Notes under the pieces: generated by a model
Told to the model about the DNA's origin: nothing
Databases searched by the model: none
The model's input: only the letters and a program-made list of their open reading frames with translations
Part shown: piece after piece, positions 22,173 through 33,699 of the stretch
Layout of the letters: each line of letters opens with the position of its first letter
How positions within the stretch are numbered: the first letter of the stretch is position 1
Position numbers and translations under genes: made by a program
Assembly: GCA_963969495.1 (NCBI GenBank)
Contig: OZ018321.1
Span: 127,898,937-127,962,936 of the forward strand
Origin: Ceratothoa steindachneri
Lineage: Eukaryota; Arthropoda; Malacostraca; Isopoda; Cymothoidae
DNA length: 64,000 nt
Reading direction: 5' to 3'

Positions 22173-23212
22173 ATGAAAGCGGTCTGCCATAACTGTGAAG
22201 GCACCCGCTGGGCAATTGACTTTAGAGAGGGGTGTTATGCAGCCATAACTGACTCTTCCATTTGCCTATTTTGTGAGATTAGAGATGAACACAAGAAGGA
22301 AACGGACAAACTAAGAGCTACGATAGCAGCACTCAAAGAGGAACTAGCCGAATTAAAAAGTTCCCGTAGTACCTCAACTGCCACCAATGTTCCTGCAAAT
22401 ATTCCTATCGTGGCACTTACTAATTTAGAAAAGAAGGTCTCCTCTTTGTAGGAATTTGTAGAGAGGAAAGTAGCTGTGAGCCAATGCATGACCCAACCCA
22501 CGAAGGAGAAAACGACACCCGATGCCTCACAACCCGCAAAGGAGAAGAAGGTACCATCCTTGCCCCCAAAGAAGAAGCCGAACACAAGCACCTTAATAAT
22601 AGTAGAAATATTATTAATAACCCTAATAATAATAGCTCATTCCAACCGATCATAAACGGTGCAAAACCCCAGCAGAAAAAATTCATCCCAATTAAGACTT
22701 TCAATTCATTTAGGTTTTAGCTAAGGAGGAGGACCCTGAAGCTGAATCTGCTATTGTGGGAGACTCTATAGTAAGAGGTCAACTTGACACCTTTTGTAGA
22801 TCGAATCCTAAAAGACGCAAACGTTTTTGCGTACTGGGTGCGTCCATTGAGGACATAACTAATTCTCTAGACTCTCTTTCAGGAGGTCAAGAAAGACACA
22901 GTACTCGTTCTGCACGTAGGAACAAACGACGTGCTAACCACCAGATCCGAATAACTGCTAGATAAATATAAGAAAATGATTAAATCAGTTTAAAGAAAAA
23001 CAAATAATTTTATTATTTCAGGCATTCTCCCACGGAACAAATGCAGAGATAGCTTCCTCAGTAGAGCTCACTACACAAATAATTTCCTTGAGACTATCTT
23101 CAGGAGTGAAGGTGTAGAATATGTAAACTTCTGGAATGACTTTTATAATAAGAAGGAACTTTTTCTTTCAGACGGACTCCACCTCAACACATTGGGTTTC
23201 CGATACTAAAGA
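22173..23212 (+). pseudogene. LINE B ORF1: PHD-like finger, coiled coil, SGNH esterase
   Basis: Start at MKAVCHNCEGTRWAIDF. Cysteine pairs CHNC, GC and CLFC suggest a PHD-like zinc finger over residues 5-40, followed by a coiled coil (DKLRATIAALKEELAELK). A Lys/Pro-rich linker follows an in-frame TAG at 22449. The esterase blocks are all visible in turn: VGDSIVRG (about 22755), LHVGTNDVLTT (about 22905) and SDGLHLNTLGF (about 23170). Frame changes near 22880 and a stop near 22990 break it. PHD plus esterase is a known ORF1 architecture in the CR1 lineage. This is the clearest esterase signature in the window. Confidence 0.85.
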
Positions 23213-23269
23213 GATTCCACTCACTAAAAAAATAAATAATTATTTCCATACTAACAACTATCAGCACCT

Positions 23270-24992
23270 GTCCTGTGTCCTACCTAACGCGAGAAGTCTG
23301 AACATCAACTTCGATGACCTTGTGGCCTTAAACCAGGGCAGCAAATATGTTATAATAATATCCGTCACAGAATCGTGTCTAAATTTCTCATGTAAAGACT
23401 TTGAGGTAGAATTTCAAATCCCAGGATATTCCATGTTCTATAATAATAGACTAGTAAGCGCTGGTGGAGGAGTTATTTTATATGTGAAATTATCACTTTT
23501 CCCACTCTCAAGAGTTTTTAAAATCCTTAAAACCATTAATGCAGTTTTTGTCGAAGTCACAGATATAAGTAGGAATAGTTTGCTACTATCCGTCTTCTAT
23601 AGGCCTCCGCAGCAGGTCGTAGAAGTTGGTACAAATTTAGGCGAGATTATTAATGATATAGCTTCTAGGCACAACTCTTTAATTTTAGGAGATTTTAACT
23701 TACCCTGCAAAAACTGGGGTGAAGCGTTTTCTACAGCTTCTGGAAATACTCTCTACCAAGGCCTTCTGAGTGGTCCCCTTTACCAAGTAGTAGACTTGCC
23801 TACACGAGACCCGAATATTATTGACTTAGTATTAATCTCCGACTCTAACATGGTAATCAACTTTAATGTCGGTTACTTTTTCCCAAGCAGCGACCACAGA
23901 CAGGTAAAATTTAAAGTAAACTTTAATGTAAATGCTAATTACAACAAATAGGATACCAATGCTCCCCTCAAATCGGATTTCGATAACGCCAAATGGGACC
24001 AAATGGTTAAAGAATTACAAAACCAGGATTGGTCAGCCTTAACTACTAGCAATAATCCCTAAGAAGGCTGGAATGCTTTCTTTTTTATAATTAATACAAA
24101 CTGCTCAAGATACATCCCACAAAAAAAGGAAGCGAAGAGCTACAACTGCAAAGCCAAGATGGTTCACCAGAAAAATTCAAAGAGCTCTTTGACAAAAGAA
24201 GGCCGCATACACTAGATTTCAGAGAACAAAATCAACTGTAGATGAAAATAACTTTAAAAACTTAAGAAAAGAAACAAAGAAGCTGATAAAATCCTCCCCC
24301 CAAAACTTAGAAGAATCTATCGTTCAGCAAGTAAAAACCAATCCTAAGTTATTCTTCAGCTATGTGAATAGTAAAAAGACAACCTTCCCATCGATTGGCC
24401 CGCTCCTCTCTCAAGATAACGACACTGTGGATGATAATGAGGATATGGCCCAAATTCCTATTATTTTTTTGCTTCTGTGTTTACTACTGAAGATGAGACC
24501 AACGCTCCAGTTCCAGTGGAATCGTTCGACAACAATGAACAACATTTGAATGACTTTTGTATTTCTGAAAACGAAGTCAGAGAAGGCCTGAAAGCAATTA
24601 ACGTAAATATTTCTCCTGGTTTAGACGGTATTCATTCTCGCGTTTTATATGAAATACGCGAAGCAATCATTATCCCCCTGACACATATATTTAATAAAAG
24701 TTTAGGAACATGTGTTGTACGAGTACCAAAAGATTGGAAAATAGCAAATGTTACACCAATATTCAAAAAGGGAGACCGCTCCCGTGCCGAAAACTACCGC
24801 CCGATTAGTTTAACCTCAATAATTGGAAAACTATATGAAAGAATAATGAGAGACAAAATTGTAGATCACATGGAAACGAAAAACCTTATAGAAGATTCTC
24901 AGCATGGAAATCCTCGAAAACGATCATGTTTGACAAATTTGCTTGATTTCTTTCACGACATATTCAAAATATATGATGAAGACCGAGCTGCC
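23270..24992 (+). pseudogene. LINE B ORF2: endonuclease and N-terminal RT
   Basis: APE-type endonuclease: LPNARSLNINFDDL, VTESCLNFS, GGGVILYVK, SVFYRPPQQV, LGDFNLPCKNW, IIDLVLISDS and SSDHRQVKF. All catalytic blocks are intact in one frame, 23136-23951. The linker to about 24480 is broken by stops and frameshifts. The RT fingers resume at 24477: SPGLDGIHSRVL, ANVTPIFKKGDRSRAENYRP, ISLTSIIGKLYERIM and SCLTNLLDFFHDI, ending ..YDEDRAAG. Block A should follow at once and is missing because family-A DNA takes over. The open frame continues without a stop into that foreign sequence (to 25346). Confidence 0.88.
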
Positions 24993-25346
24993 GGGCTGAA
25001 AACTCGCATGCGTGTTGTGGTCGGGATGCTCCCGAGGAGAGGTCCAACACGGACCGCTCACTCGATGAACGTCTCTTTGAACCGGCGCCTGGCAGATTTG
25101 TGTACGGCAGAGGGGGTCTTTTTTGTGGATCCATACCGCACCTTTTATGGTAGGAATGATATCTACCAAAAGGATGGGGTACATCTTTCCTTTAAAGGAA
25201 AGGTCTTTCTGTCGAACATGATCCAGCATGTCGTAGAAACGACCCAAAGGAGTATCCGGCACAGATTGAGGGAGGGCGGACGTACGCCAGTACGTCCGTG
25301 TCACTCCTGGAACGACCTTCTTGGAGGTCGCAAAGAGGAAAGCTAG
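24993..25346 (+). pseudogene. ORF1 esterase C-terminus of LINE A5, fused in frame to LINE B RT
   Basis: Family-A ORF1 end: RVVVGMLPRRGPTRTAHSMN, ADLCTAEGVFFVDPYRTF, QKDGVHLSFKGKVFLSN (block V with catalytic D-x-x-H). This copy keeps the FVDPYRTF..QKDG segment that A4 has lost, so it gives the better view of the domain. The same frame reads backwards across the junction into family-B RT codons with no stop, giving a 289-codon chimeric frame (24477-25346). Confidence 0.83.
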
Positions 25347-25380
25347 TAAACCAACAAATAAGCCGGAAACGGAAGAGCGT

Positions 25381-28094
25381 AGGGAGTCCTACATTCGGGT
25401 CTCCCTGAAAGTTCTTCTGTTTAATGCGAGGTCGATCAGAAACAAGTTTCTTGAACTTCGTGGCCTCGTAGCGAAGGAAGAACCTGAAATGGATAGCCAT
25501 AACGGAGTCGTGGGTAAAACCCTCAAACCGAGATTTTTAAGGTGAATTCACGATTCCAGATTACCAACTCTTCCTGAAAGATAGTCCAGACAGAGAGGGT
25601 AGCGGTGTGATGTTGTATGTAAAGGATAGGCTCAAATCGACGAACTGCAACATTGTATCTGACCACGAGCTACTTGGTGTTAACCTAGACATAAGTCCTG
25701 CCAAATACAGGACCCTGATACTTTACAGACCCCCTACCCAACTCGTTAAAAAGGACAGGGATTTCTACCGGTTGCTGGGTGAACTTGTACAAGACAGAGT
25801 GTGTATCGCCATGGGTAATTTCAACACTCAAGTTGACTGGGAAACGAGAGAAACCTGTGGCAAAAACGCACTACTCCTGGAGTTCGTGAACAACGAGTCA
25901 CTGACTCAATGGGTGAGAGAGCCGACAAAAGGCAATAATACCTTCGACTTGGTTTTCACCTCTGAGGATGACATTTTTGAGGATCTCTCCGTAGGCGAAG
26001 AGTTCGGTGGCAGTGATCACCGAATAGGTCCCCAAGGTAGTGAATCGAGGAAACTTGATTTGAGAAGAGCAGACTTTGAAGGTCTTCGTGCTGGCTTGAC
26101 TGATGTGAGGCTAGAAGTGTGCGAGGATGTTGAAGATTCGTGGAATAGATTCAAAATTTCGTTCATGAGTCTTCAATCACGATTCATCCCTTTGAAAAGC
26201 CTTCGTCGGTCTTCCGTTCAACCAAAGTGGGTTAATCGAGAAATCGGTGAACCGCTGAGGGAGAAGAGAACGGTGTACCGGCAGTCAAAGGTTTCTAAAG
26301 ACTTTAACGAGTACCGTAGGCTAGCTAGGAGAGTGAAGTGCAGCATAAGGGAGGCAAAGCGTGCCGAGGAGCTCCGAGTGGCGAGACTCTGCAAGGAGAA
26401 TCCCAAGGAGTTTTTTGGTTATGTAAATAGTTATAAGCAAATCCATCGCACGATTGGCCCTTTAGTGAATGAGGAAGGGGCATTAAAGCACTCAGATGCA
26501 GAAAATGCTAACCTTCTGATCGACTACTTCTTTTCAGTGTTTACTGAAGAGAGGCGTCCCATTACCCAGCCCACAGTTTTCTACTTGGGTGAAAAGCTGG
26601 AGGAAATGTACTTCACTCAAGAAGAAATAGAAAAAAAGATCACTGATCCAAAGACGAATAAGTCCCCTGGCCCGGACGGGTTTCTACCTTCAGTGTTGAA
26701 AGAAACACGCGATGAAGTCTTACGACATTTGAGCACTATCTTCAACATGTCAATCCGGACCAGATGCGTTCCTAGAGAATAGCGTGAAGCGGAGGTGACT
26801 CCTATCTTCAAGAAAGGAGATCCTAGTCAGCCGTCGAACTACCAACCTATCAGCTTAACCTCAATAGTCGGTAAAATCATGGAAAGCATCTTTGTGGACA
26901 AAATGACGTCTTATTTAGAGTCAAACCTGCGATCTAGGAGTTCCCAGCATGGGTTCCGAAGGCATCGGTCATGCCTAACGAATCTTGTAGAATTCTTCCA
27001 CTTCGTTTTTACTGAGCACGACCGGGATAAGGCGGTGGATGTTATCTATTAGACTTTCAAAAAGCCTTCGATAAGGTACCACACCACCGCCTCCTTCGGA
27101 AAGTGCGTCCACTGGGCGTAGACGGAAACGTAGCAAGTTGGATAGAGAACTGGCTAAACGGCAGACGGTAACGGGTACTGTTTAATGGACAGGCTTATGA
27201 GTGGGTGTCCGTTACTAGCGGTGTTCTCTACGTCAACGAAATGGACTGTAACATGGTTGCGAAGATTTATAAATTTGCCGACCATACCAAACTTGGTATG
27301 AACGTTGCAAAGGATGGAAATATTGCTGGCTGAAGGAAGATCTTCTGAAGATTGGGGAGTGGTTGGACACGTGGCAAATGTCTTTTAACGTGAATAAATG
27401 CAAAGTGATGCATTTCGGACATCGATATCCCCAATCTCAGTACATCCTTAAGGGCACTGCTCTTGAATCAACAGACGCTGAGAAGAACTCGGGTGTCATT
27501 ATTAATTGTGACCTCAAAGTTCTCCAAGCAGTATATTGAGGCGGAGAAGAAAGCCCAAAGGATGCTAGCATATATAAAGCGCCAGTTTTGATATCGGAAC
27601 AAAGAGATAGTACTGTGTCTGTACAACTCCCTCATCCGACCGCACCTGGAGTATGCCGTACAATTTTGGAGTCCTTCATTTCGAAAGGATATCTCGAGAT
27701 TGGAATGTGTGCAAGCCAGGGCAACCAAACTGCTTCCCTCTATCAGACATAAGAGTTATGAAGATAGATTAAGGGAATTAGATCTCTTCTCGTTGGAAAC
27801 CCGTAGACTGCGTGGTCAGCTGATCGAAGTATTCAAAATACTTCGAGGGTTCGACAATGTTGACTACAGGGATATTTTCAGGCTTAATGAGAGCAGAACA
27901 AGAAATCACGGCTTTAAACTTGAACTGAAGCGTTACCACTGCGATCTGTGTGAGAAATTTTTCACGTATAGTATCTGCGGTAGCTGAAACGCACTTCGGA
28001 TGGAGGTTGTCAACAGAAATTCTGTTGACCAGTTCAAGTCAAGGCTAGACAAAGTCTTGAAAAGTGTCCGTTTAGGGTGGACGAAAGCTAATTG
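25381..28094 (+). pseudogene. LINE A5 ORF2: endonuclease and RT, broken
   Basis: EN begins LKVLLFNARSIRNKF, with a frame change near 25490. The long frame 25607-26782 carries VMLYVKDRLKS, AMGNFNTQVDW (the D of G-D-F-N is Asn), SDHRIG with a short deletion after it, and the linker to SPGPDGFLPSVLKE, ending at TAG (26780). RT continues at 26795 with YQPISLTSIVGKIMES and HGFRRHRSCLTNL. A one-base deletion near 27050 hits block A. About 30 bp covering block B are deleted near 27222, so V-T-S-G-V joins L-Y-V-N. Block C reads FADH (second catalytic Asp to His). The C-terminal domain (27700-27987) has CVQARATKLLPSIRHK and stops at a TGA in place of Trp. Thoroughly dead copy. Confidence 0.88.
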
Positions 28095-28212
28095 AGCGAG
28101 GATGTGCCCGGATGACAGCTAGTCCAAAGGTACCCTCATTGAATGGACCGTAAGGTCTTCTAGGGTACTTATTTTCCTTGTAGTTCCTTGTAGCTCTCTC
28201 TCTCCCTCCCCC

Positions 28213-28703
28213 CTGAGTAACAAATGATAATTTATGTTGCAACTTACCTATGGTCTTATCTCACATGATCCAGGCTCGCGCTCACCAGCATTACCTTATC
28301 CGAGACGAGCTTCAAGCTCATGTTCTGGTCAAATATCGGGTTGTATATCTGTGTGTGTCGGTGTGTCACACATGAGTGCACGTTTCAAACTTGAATCATA
28401 TTCCATTCGTTTTCATGAAAATAATGCACACACAGGCTAATACTGTTATTAATCAATAATGACAATAATGTTAACTGATATTATTATTGTCGTAAATATT
28501 TTCTGAGTATTGTAAACATCACTTCATTTTCATTGTTGCTATGATTGTTAGCATCAATATCATTATTTATAATTATTGTCTTTAACATTCCTGCATATTC
28601 TTGGATACACCCCCCAACGGAAACTGGGGATTAACATTAACACTTTTTCACAGTATTTTTTTTTAATATCACTACTCTATTATTAAACTACTTCTATCAA
28701 CAG
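28213..28703. other. Unassigned sequence between LINE A5 and hAT 2
   Basis: A left terminus for hAT 2 (expected CAGTGCTGGGC) should lie hereabouts, but I do not find one. No LINE B remainder is seen. Confidence 0.5.
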
Positions 28704-28852
28704 ATGTCCCCAGAGCGTAGCAACTACCTCGTTGCTGCCATTAGGGGAAATCGAAGCGCGGCCGGTCTCTCTCTACCAGCAGTAGTGACAACGGCAAGGC
28801 TAAACGAATCTGCGGCCTTCAGCAATAGCAAGGCACAAAAGCTTCTATACAG

Positions 28853-29333
28853 GTAAATAATAGTGACACAATAGGTATTTTTAGCCTTATATAAAACTAT
28901 TTAGCAATAATTAAAACTGCATTTTCCAAGAAACTTAATTTTCATGATTAACACTTGTGCTGCCGTCACCACATCTATAATTTGTGGGTCATATTTAACC
29001 CCCAGTAGTAAAAATGATAATTCAGTATTTTCTCATAAATTTAGTTTCCTTTATCATAAGCTAAAGACACTACTACATATATTTTTAAAAAAATTTATAA
29101 TACCAAATCAAGCCTCATTAACTAATGGTTTCAAAGTGGATAAACAAAATTTCCCATTATGGGGTCAGGTTAATATATTTTAAGAACTACACAAAATAAC
29201 CATAAAAAGATAAGAACTCTAGAATGAAGTCTATTGTGTAAATTATATTACATAACTCTTCGTCAAATAGCTCTTGGTCAAAATTTACCCAATAAATAAT
29301 ACTAGGGTTAATAGCTTAAAACTTTCTCCACAG
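28853..29333 (+). other. Intron 1 of the hAT 2 transposase
   Basis: Donor ACAG|GTAAATA at 28852/28853 and acceptor TTTCTCCACAG| at 29333. Joined codons read L-Y-R-C-M-V with the frame preserved. Confidence 0.75.
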
Positions 29334-29709
29334 GTGCATGGTAGGGAACATGCTTCCTGCTAAGTTCATCGTGCCCCCGTACTTCTATGCCTTCACTAGC
29401 TACCTCAAATGAAAATTCAAGGCCCACTCAAGACGAAACTACATGAGGATCCTCAAGAAAAAGTGCGAAACTTGGAAGGCAGAGCTGACCAGTATATTTG
29501 AGAGTGTCCAGTATGTGGCCACCACAGTGGACTGCTGGGCATCTCACAACCGCTACTTCCTTTGCATGACTGCCCATTGGATTAACCCTTCGACACTGGA
29601 GAGAAAAAAGGCCATCCTTACCTGTATGGAGTTGCATGTGGCTCACAGTTATGATGTCCTTGCTAACACCATACAGGACGTCCACTAGAAATTTCTAATT
29701 GAGGACAAT

Positions 29710-30104
29710 GTAAGAAATATAATTTTATATTTAAGTAATTTTGTTCAGTTCTTATTGATTTTTTATATAAAAAAGGCACTGAACAAAGGCAACAAAAAGA
29801 TATAAGCCGGCTAAGATGCCAAATCCTGTAAAGAGTAGAGTAGGAGATTAAATAAACGTGGGAGGGCTTTAGTTTGAAAGGTGTCTTTGACACTTCTCAC
29901 TTAGATTAAAGTCAAAGGAATAATGAAAAATAGTAACAGGAAGCCTCTGAGTATTAAGTGGAAGTAATAGAATTTAATATAATGGGTAATTCGTGCATTA
30001 AAAAGATGCATATAATAGGGATCAGAGAAAGTAGAAACATTACAAGACAATAATAACTAAGATTAGTATCACAAATTTCAAATTCATTACTGATTTTTTT
30101 TTAG
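29710..30104 (+). other. Intron 2 of the hAT 2 transposase
   Basis: Donor ACAAT|GTAAGAAAT and acceptor GATTTTTTTTTAG|. Phase 0, joining ..E-D-N to D-W-Q-M. AT-rich interior. Confidence 0.75.
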
Positions 30105-31912
30105 GACTGGCAGATGACCAGGACAACTACCCATAATGGCAGCAATTTTGTGAAGGCCTTCAGTGTGTGTGGTGGTGGTGAGTCTGATGACTCTGGAGAT
30201 GCCGCCTTTAGAAAGACTTTAACGTGGGTGACCCTATGGCCATGGACGAGGACAACGTCGATGACACTGAAGAAAGGCAGGAGGTTCAGCCGGTTAATCT
30301 GGGCCAGCTAATTGAAGAGCATGCTCGGCACAGTTCTGAAGGGCACGTCTTACTTCCCTGCCACCATAGATGTGCCGCCCACACGTTGAATGAATTTGTT
30401 GGCCACAGTTGATGTGAAAAAAGTCCCCTTCTGGTCATCGGGTACCCGTCCCTGTTTTTCGAAGGTAAGGGCCAAGGCTATAGCTCTTTAGCACAAGCAA
30501 AATAAGAAGCTGACCACTGTAGCCACCATCTGGAGAGAGGTGGGCAGGAAGCGGAAGACGCCCAATATCACACGTTGGAATTCTCTCTATGACTATATGG
30601 AACTACTAGGTGGTATCCCTAACACAAAGCTGGCACAAATTAATATAATCTACTTGGATAACAACATACCAAGCTTCAACCAAACAGATAAAGAGGTCAT
30701 CGCGGAATATCTGTGTGTGATAAAGCCTGTGGTGACTAGTTTGGACAAACTACACTCGGATAAAGAAGCCTACATGAGGGTCTTGCTTCCCACCCTATGT
30801 GTTCTCAGGTCAAAGCTAGAGACCATGAAGACCAAAACTTTGAAGTACGCCACGCCCTTGCTAAACTACCTCCTTGACAGCCCGCTTAATGAGGAGAAGA
30901 GACCCAAGGGTTTTAAAGGCAGGTTTTCCGCCCTTTTCAGTAAAGTTAACTTGCTCATGGTGACTGCCATCCAACCCTCTTTCAAGTTTCCTGTAGTCCG
31001 CCTCCTTAACCATAGCAAGGCTGATGCAGTAAAGACAAGGCTAATGGAAGAGGTTAACGAGCGTGCTATTGCAATCGAAACCGGGGCCAGTGGTAGCAGC
31101 AGTGCAGAGGAGAAGGATGAGGATGATGTCTTCTTCAAGGAGCTACAGATGAATGAAAGTCGTTGGGTTGAGTAGTCATACCCACCTCTCCAACAAGCTG
31201 GTGAAGGGGTATGAGAGTTGGTGCTCTGAATCCCAAAAGACTACCAGTCTAAACATGGGTATGTTCCAAAACCTCCGTCGCTCCGCCTAGGTTGAGGTAT
31301 TTTTAAAATACAACATGCAATTCCTAGCTCTGCAGCAGTGGAAAGACTGTTTCTCCAGAGATCTGATATTCTTGAACCTAAGAGGGCCAGCCTAACATCG
31401 GAAAACTTTGAACGGTTGGTGTTTATGAAGGGCAATATGAATTTGCTGAAGCCACTAAGCTCATTGTCAGAAGACGAATAAATAACTTGTACGGGTCATA
31501 GTTTGTTAAATTTAAGTTATTAGCTTAATAAAATATAAAGTATGAACTCTAGTGTGTAATTATTCATAAGGTAATAAATTGATAGAATGACTATTTTTTC
31601 TCTTTTTTTTCACTTTGTTTGTCTTATTTATTTTTCAGATTTTTTTCTTTGATATCCAGACCCCAATATTTCTCAACTTCCAACCTGTGGCATCGGGGGA
31701 TACGTCTACGACATGAGCCTCTCATGCCAACAACGGGCGAGTAACTCCACCATCATACACTTATACGACTACCGGAGCTTTAGGCAAAAAAATAAAATAA
31801 AATAAAATTGCGATTGCAGATTTGAATTTGCGACTTAAAATAAATCTTAAAATTTGCGGATTTGTGATAGCGGAAGTTCAAATTCGTTTGCGATGCCCAG
31901 CACTGGTATGTA

Positions 31913-32830
31913 CGAGGGGCGGTCAATAAGTTTTGCAATTCGAATATACGGAAACGAGATATGAGGAAAAGTGTTTTATTATTTTTCAATATAACTACCC
32001 TCGACTTCAATGCACTTGCGCCACTTGTCCCTGAGGCTTCGAATTTCCGACAAGCAAAAATCTTCCGACTGCTGTTCAATCCACTCCTGGACCGCGAGTT
32101 GGAAATCTCCATCACCCCCAAGCCGGCGTCCACGCAGTGCATGAGCTGGCGGAATAAAAAGTAGTCGCTAGGGGCCAGATCTGGACTGTAGGGAGGATGG
32201 TTGAGCTCCTTGAATCCGCACTCACGCAGGGCAACTTCTGCAACTCTGGCCTTGTGGACTTTGACGGTGTTGAAGTCGATCATGGGGCGTGTGGTTTCTA
32301 GGGACCCAACGGGCAAAGACTTTGGTCATTGCTAAATTGTCGTGGATGATGTTGATAACACTTCCATGTGATATTCCAAGTTCTCGCTCGATTTCTTCAA
32401 CCTTCACCCGTCGATTTTCGAGGATGATCCTCTCCACACGGGCCACATTGTCCTCGTTGGTCACGTCTGAGGGGCGTCCTGGACGGGGGTCATCTTCAAG
32501 GGACTCACGACCAGGGCGGAACTCCCTATTCCAGTGAGCAATGATTGCATAGGAAGGGTCGGTGTTGGTGTACACTGCAACCATGCGTTCATGGATATCT
32601 TTTACATTCTTGCCTTCCTTAGTCGAATATTTGATCACTGCGCGGTGCTCAACCTTCTCTATTGTTGAAAAATTTGTGACTGACGATCTGCGATCAGCTA
32701 CTGCTTCTTAAATAGACGGGGCAGGAGCGTGCGGCTGCAGGTCCTGAATGTCCATAACTTGTCCTAACACCTCTACCCCTCTTCCTCTGTTTTGCCCTAT
32801 CGATTCGCAAAACTTATTGACCGCCCCTCG
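31913..32830 (-). mobile_element. Mariner element M1, internally deleted (918 bp)
   Basis: Near-perfect inverted termini CGAGGGGCGGTCAATAAGTT at both ends, flanked by TA (31911-31912 and 32831-32832). Length 918 bp against about 1.3 kb for complete mariners, which agrees with the missing central coding region. It sits just after the right end of hAT 2 and at the 3' end of the I-clade LINE. Confidence 0.95.
31940..32638 (-). pseudogene. Mariner M1 transposase, central part deleted
   Basis: The N-terminal paired-type helix-turn-helix region is in one frame (32222-32638): IKYSTKEGKNVKDIHERMVA, RPGRPSDVTNEDNVARVERI and the linker ending ARWVPR. The C-terminal part is in another frame: HKARVAEVALRECGFKEL, then YSPDLAPSDYFLF with the third catalytic Asp of a DD34D enzyme. 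The join lies at about 32270-32300, removing roughly 130 codons with the first and second catalytic Asp. Element length and coding loss match. Confidence 0.92.
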
Positions 32831-32839
32831 TACCAACCC

Positions 32840-33165
32840 ACTCCTCGGAATTCCTTAATGTCCAAGAACCTAGCAGAAGATAATCTCAACATCAGCGCGC
32901 CTCGCGGCAACCGTGGCGTCACGGGTACCTCGAAACACAAGTTGCAGAGATTCAATGTGCCGTGAGCACTTAGGGCGGTCAGAGTCGCTGTAGATAACGA
33001 TTCGGTCTCCGAACCTGGCACAATACGTTATCTCTTGCACGAGTGGCGTATTGCAACCAGCTTGGAAGTAGACAGACACGAATCACCTGGTAGAGCTCCG
33101 CTGGCTTCAAACCGAGGCAATACTGCGTGGAAGCTGACCTCACCCTGGGACTTGGGACCACCTGT
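32840..33165 (-). pseudogene. I-clade LINE RNase H domain fragment
   Basis: In alternating minus-strand frames: FEASGALPGDS, SKLVAIRHS (equivalent of A-E-L-x-A-I with the catalytic Glu altered) and RIVIYSDSDRP (the I-Y-S-D-S catalytic Asp). It ends shortly after the S-A-L-S-A-L/G-T block, at the mariner M1 boundary, so the C-terminal part is missing. Presence downstream of RT supports the I-clade call. Confidence 0.75.
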
Positions 33166-33699
33166 GTACCCATATACCGGTACGGATGCAGAGTTACACT
33201 AAGTGTACTCCATAAAGGTAGAACGCAATACTGGCGGCGTTGTGAATGCTTTAGGAGCAGATTCGTGTTGGCGAATAGTCAATGGTTGTACCTTTTATGT
33301 TGGCGTCCTGAGTAGAACCAGAGACACCACCAACCCAAGAGCTACACCAAGCTCTCGAAAGAATTTTCTAGACCTAAACCTGAATGGTCTAAGGTATCAC
33401 TAATGTTTCTTGGCAGCATAGGCACCTTTGAGATTAGACACGAATGCAATTGGAGCCGTTTGCAATTTAGGGCAACGCAATGCGTACAAGCGCATAATGC
33501 TCTGTCAACGGCACAGCACAAGTGGAATCTACCCAGCATCAACCAGCAGGCTCTCAATGGGGGAAGTGAGGAAGGCACCATATGCCAGGCGGCGTAGACG
33601 GTGGATCGCGTCCCCCTTTCGAAATTTACGTTCACCTTCGGATGCGTAATTCTCGCATCCTTAATCAAACTTTGACCAAACAGAGGAACGAAAAAATAA

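Larger units (their letters stand above)
21390..24992 (+). mobile_element. Family-B CR1-like LINE, 3'-truncated at a junction with A5
   Basis: The order is 5' UTR-like DNA (about 21390-22172), esterase ORF1, endonuclease and RT. Domain order matches A4, but the sequence differs clearly throughout (own zinc finger, own EN and RT sequence, AT-richer), so it is a separate family. It stops at about 24992, inside the RT just before catalytic block A, where family-A sequence begins. No remaining part of B is found after A5 ends at 28.2 kb. Confidence 0.82.
24993..28212 (+). mobile_element. Family-A CR1-like LINE copy A5, joined to LINE B
   Basis: It begins inside ORF1 (equivalent to about 18150 in A4) and runs through ORF2 and the 3' UTR to CTCTCTCTCTCCCTCCCCCC at about 28193-28213. 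Its last 600 bases are very close to A4, including a tract of near identity. It is not flanked on the right by the rest of LINE B. Confidence 0.85.
28704..31481 (+). pseudogene. hAT 2 transposase, three exons, catalytic Asp replaced by His
   Basis: Exon 1 (28704-28852) opens MSPERSNYLVAAIRGN after a TCAACAG acceptor-like site. Exon 2 (29334-29709) has MLPAKFIVPPYFYAFTSYLK, a TGA, then VATTVDCWASHNRYFLCMTA (catalytic D1). Exon 3 (30105 on) has THNGSNFVKAF, where relatives carry T-D-N (D2), so the second catalytic Asp is His. HHRCAAHTLNEFV (C/H motif), TRWNSLYDYME and a 211-codon open frame to 31175 follow. The dimerisation block AIPSSAAVERLFLQRSDIL, with LTSENFERLVFMKGN, is read from a shifted frame at 31317-31481. 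Splice phases agree (AG|G at the first junction, phase 0 at the second). Stops, a frameshift and D to H make it inactive. Confidence 0.88.
28704..31905 (+). mobile_element. hAT DNA transposon 2 (multi-exon, left end not found)
   Basis: It contains a three-exon hAT transposase pseudogene. The right end is taken at ..GCGATGCCCAGCACTG (31905); its complement, CAGTGCTGGGCATCGC, has a typical hAT-terminus look. The last 130 bp are rich in ATTTGCGA/ATTTGCGG motifs. The next bases, GTATGTAC, would be the 8-bp TSD, but no left partner was found, so the left end is probably lost or further left than it can be read. A mariner is inserted directly after. Confidence 0.72.

Noticed and set aside
24477..25346. 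289-codon frame as a novel fusion gene
   Set aside because: It is explained by a junction of LINE B RT with LINE A ORF1. The catalytic RT block is absent and the fused domains come from different ORFs.
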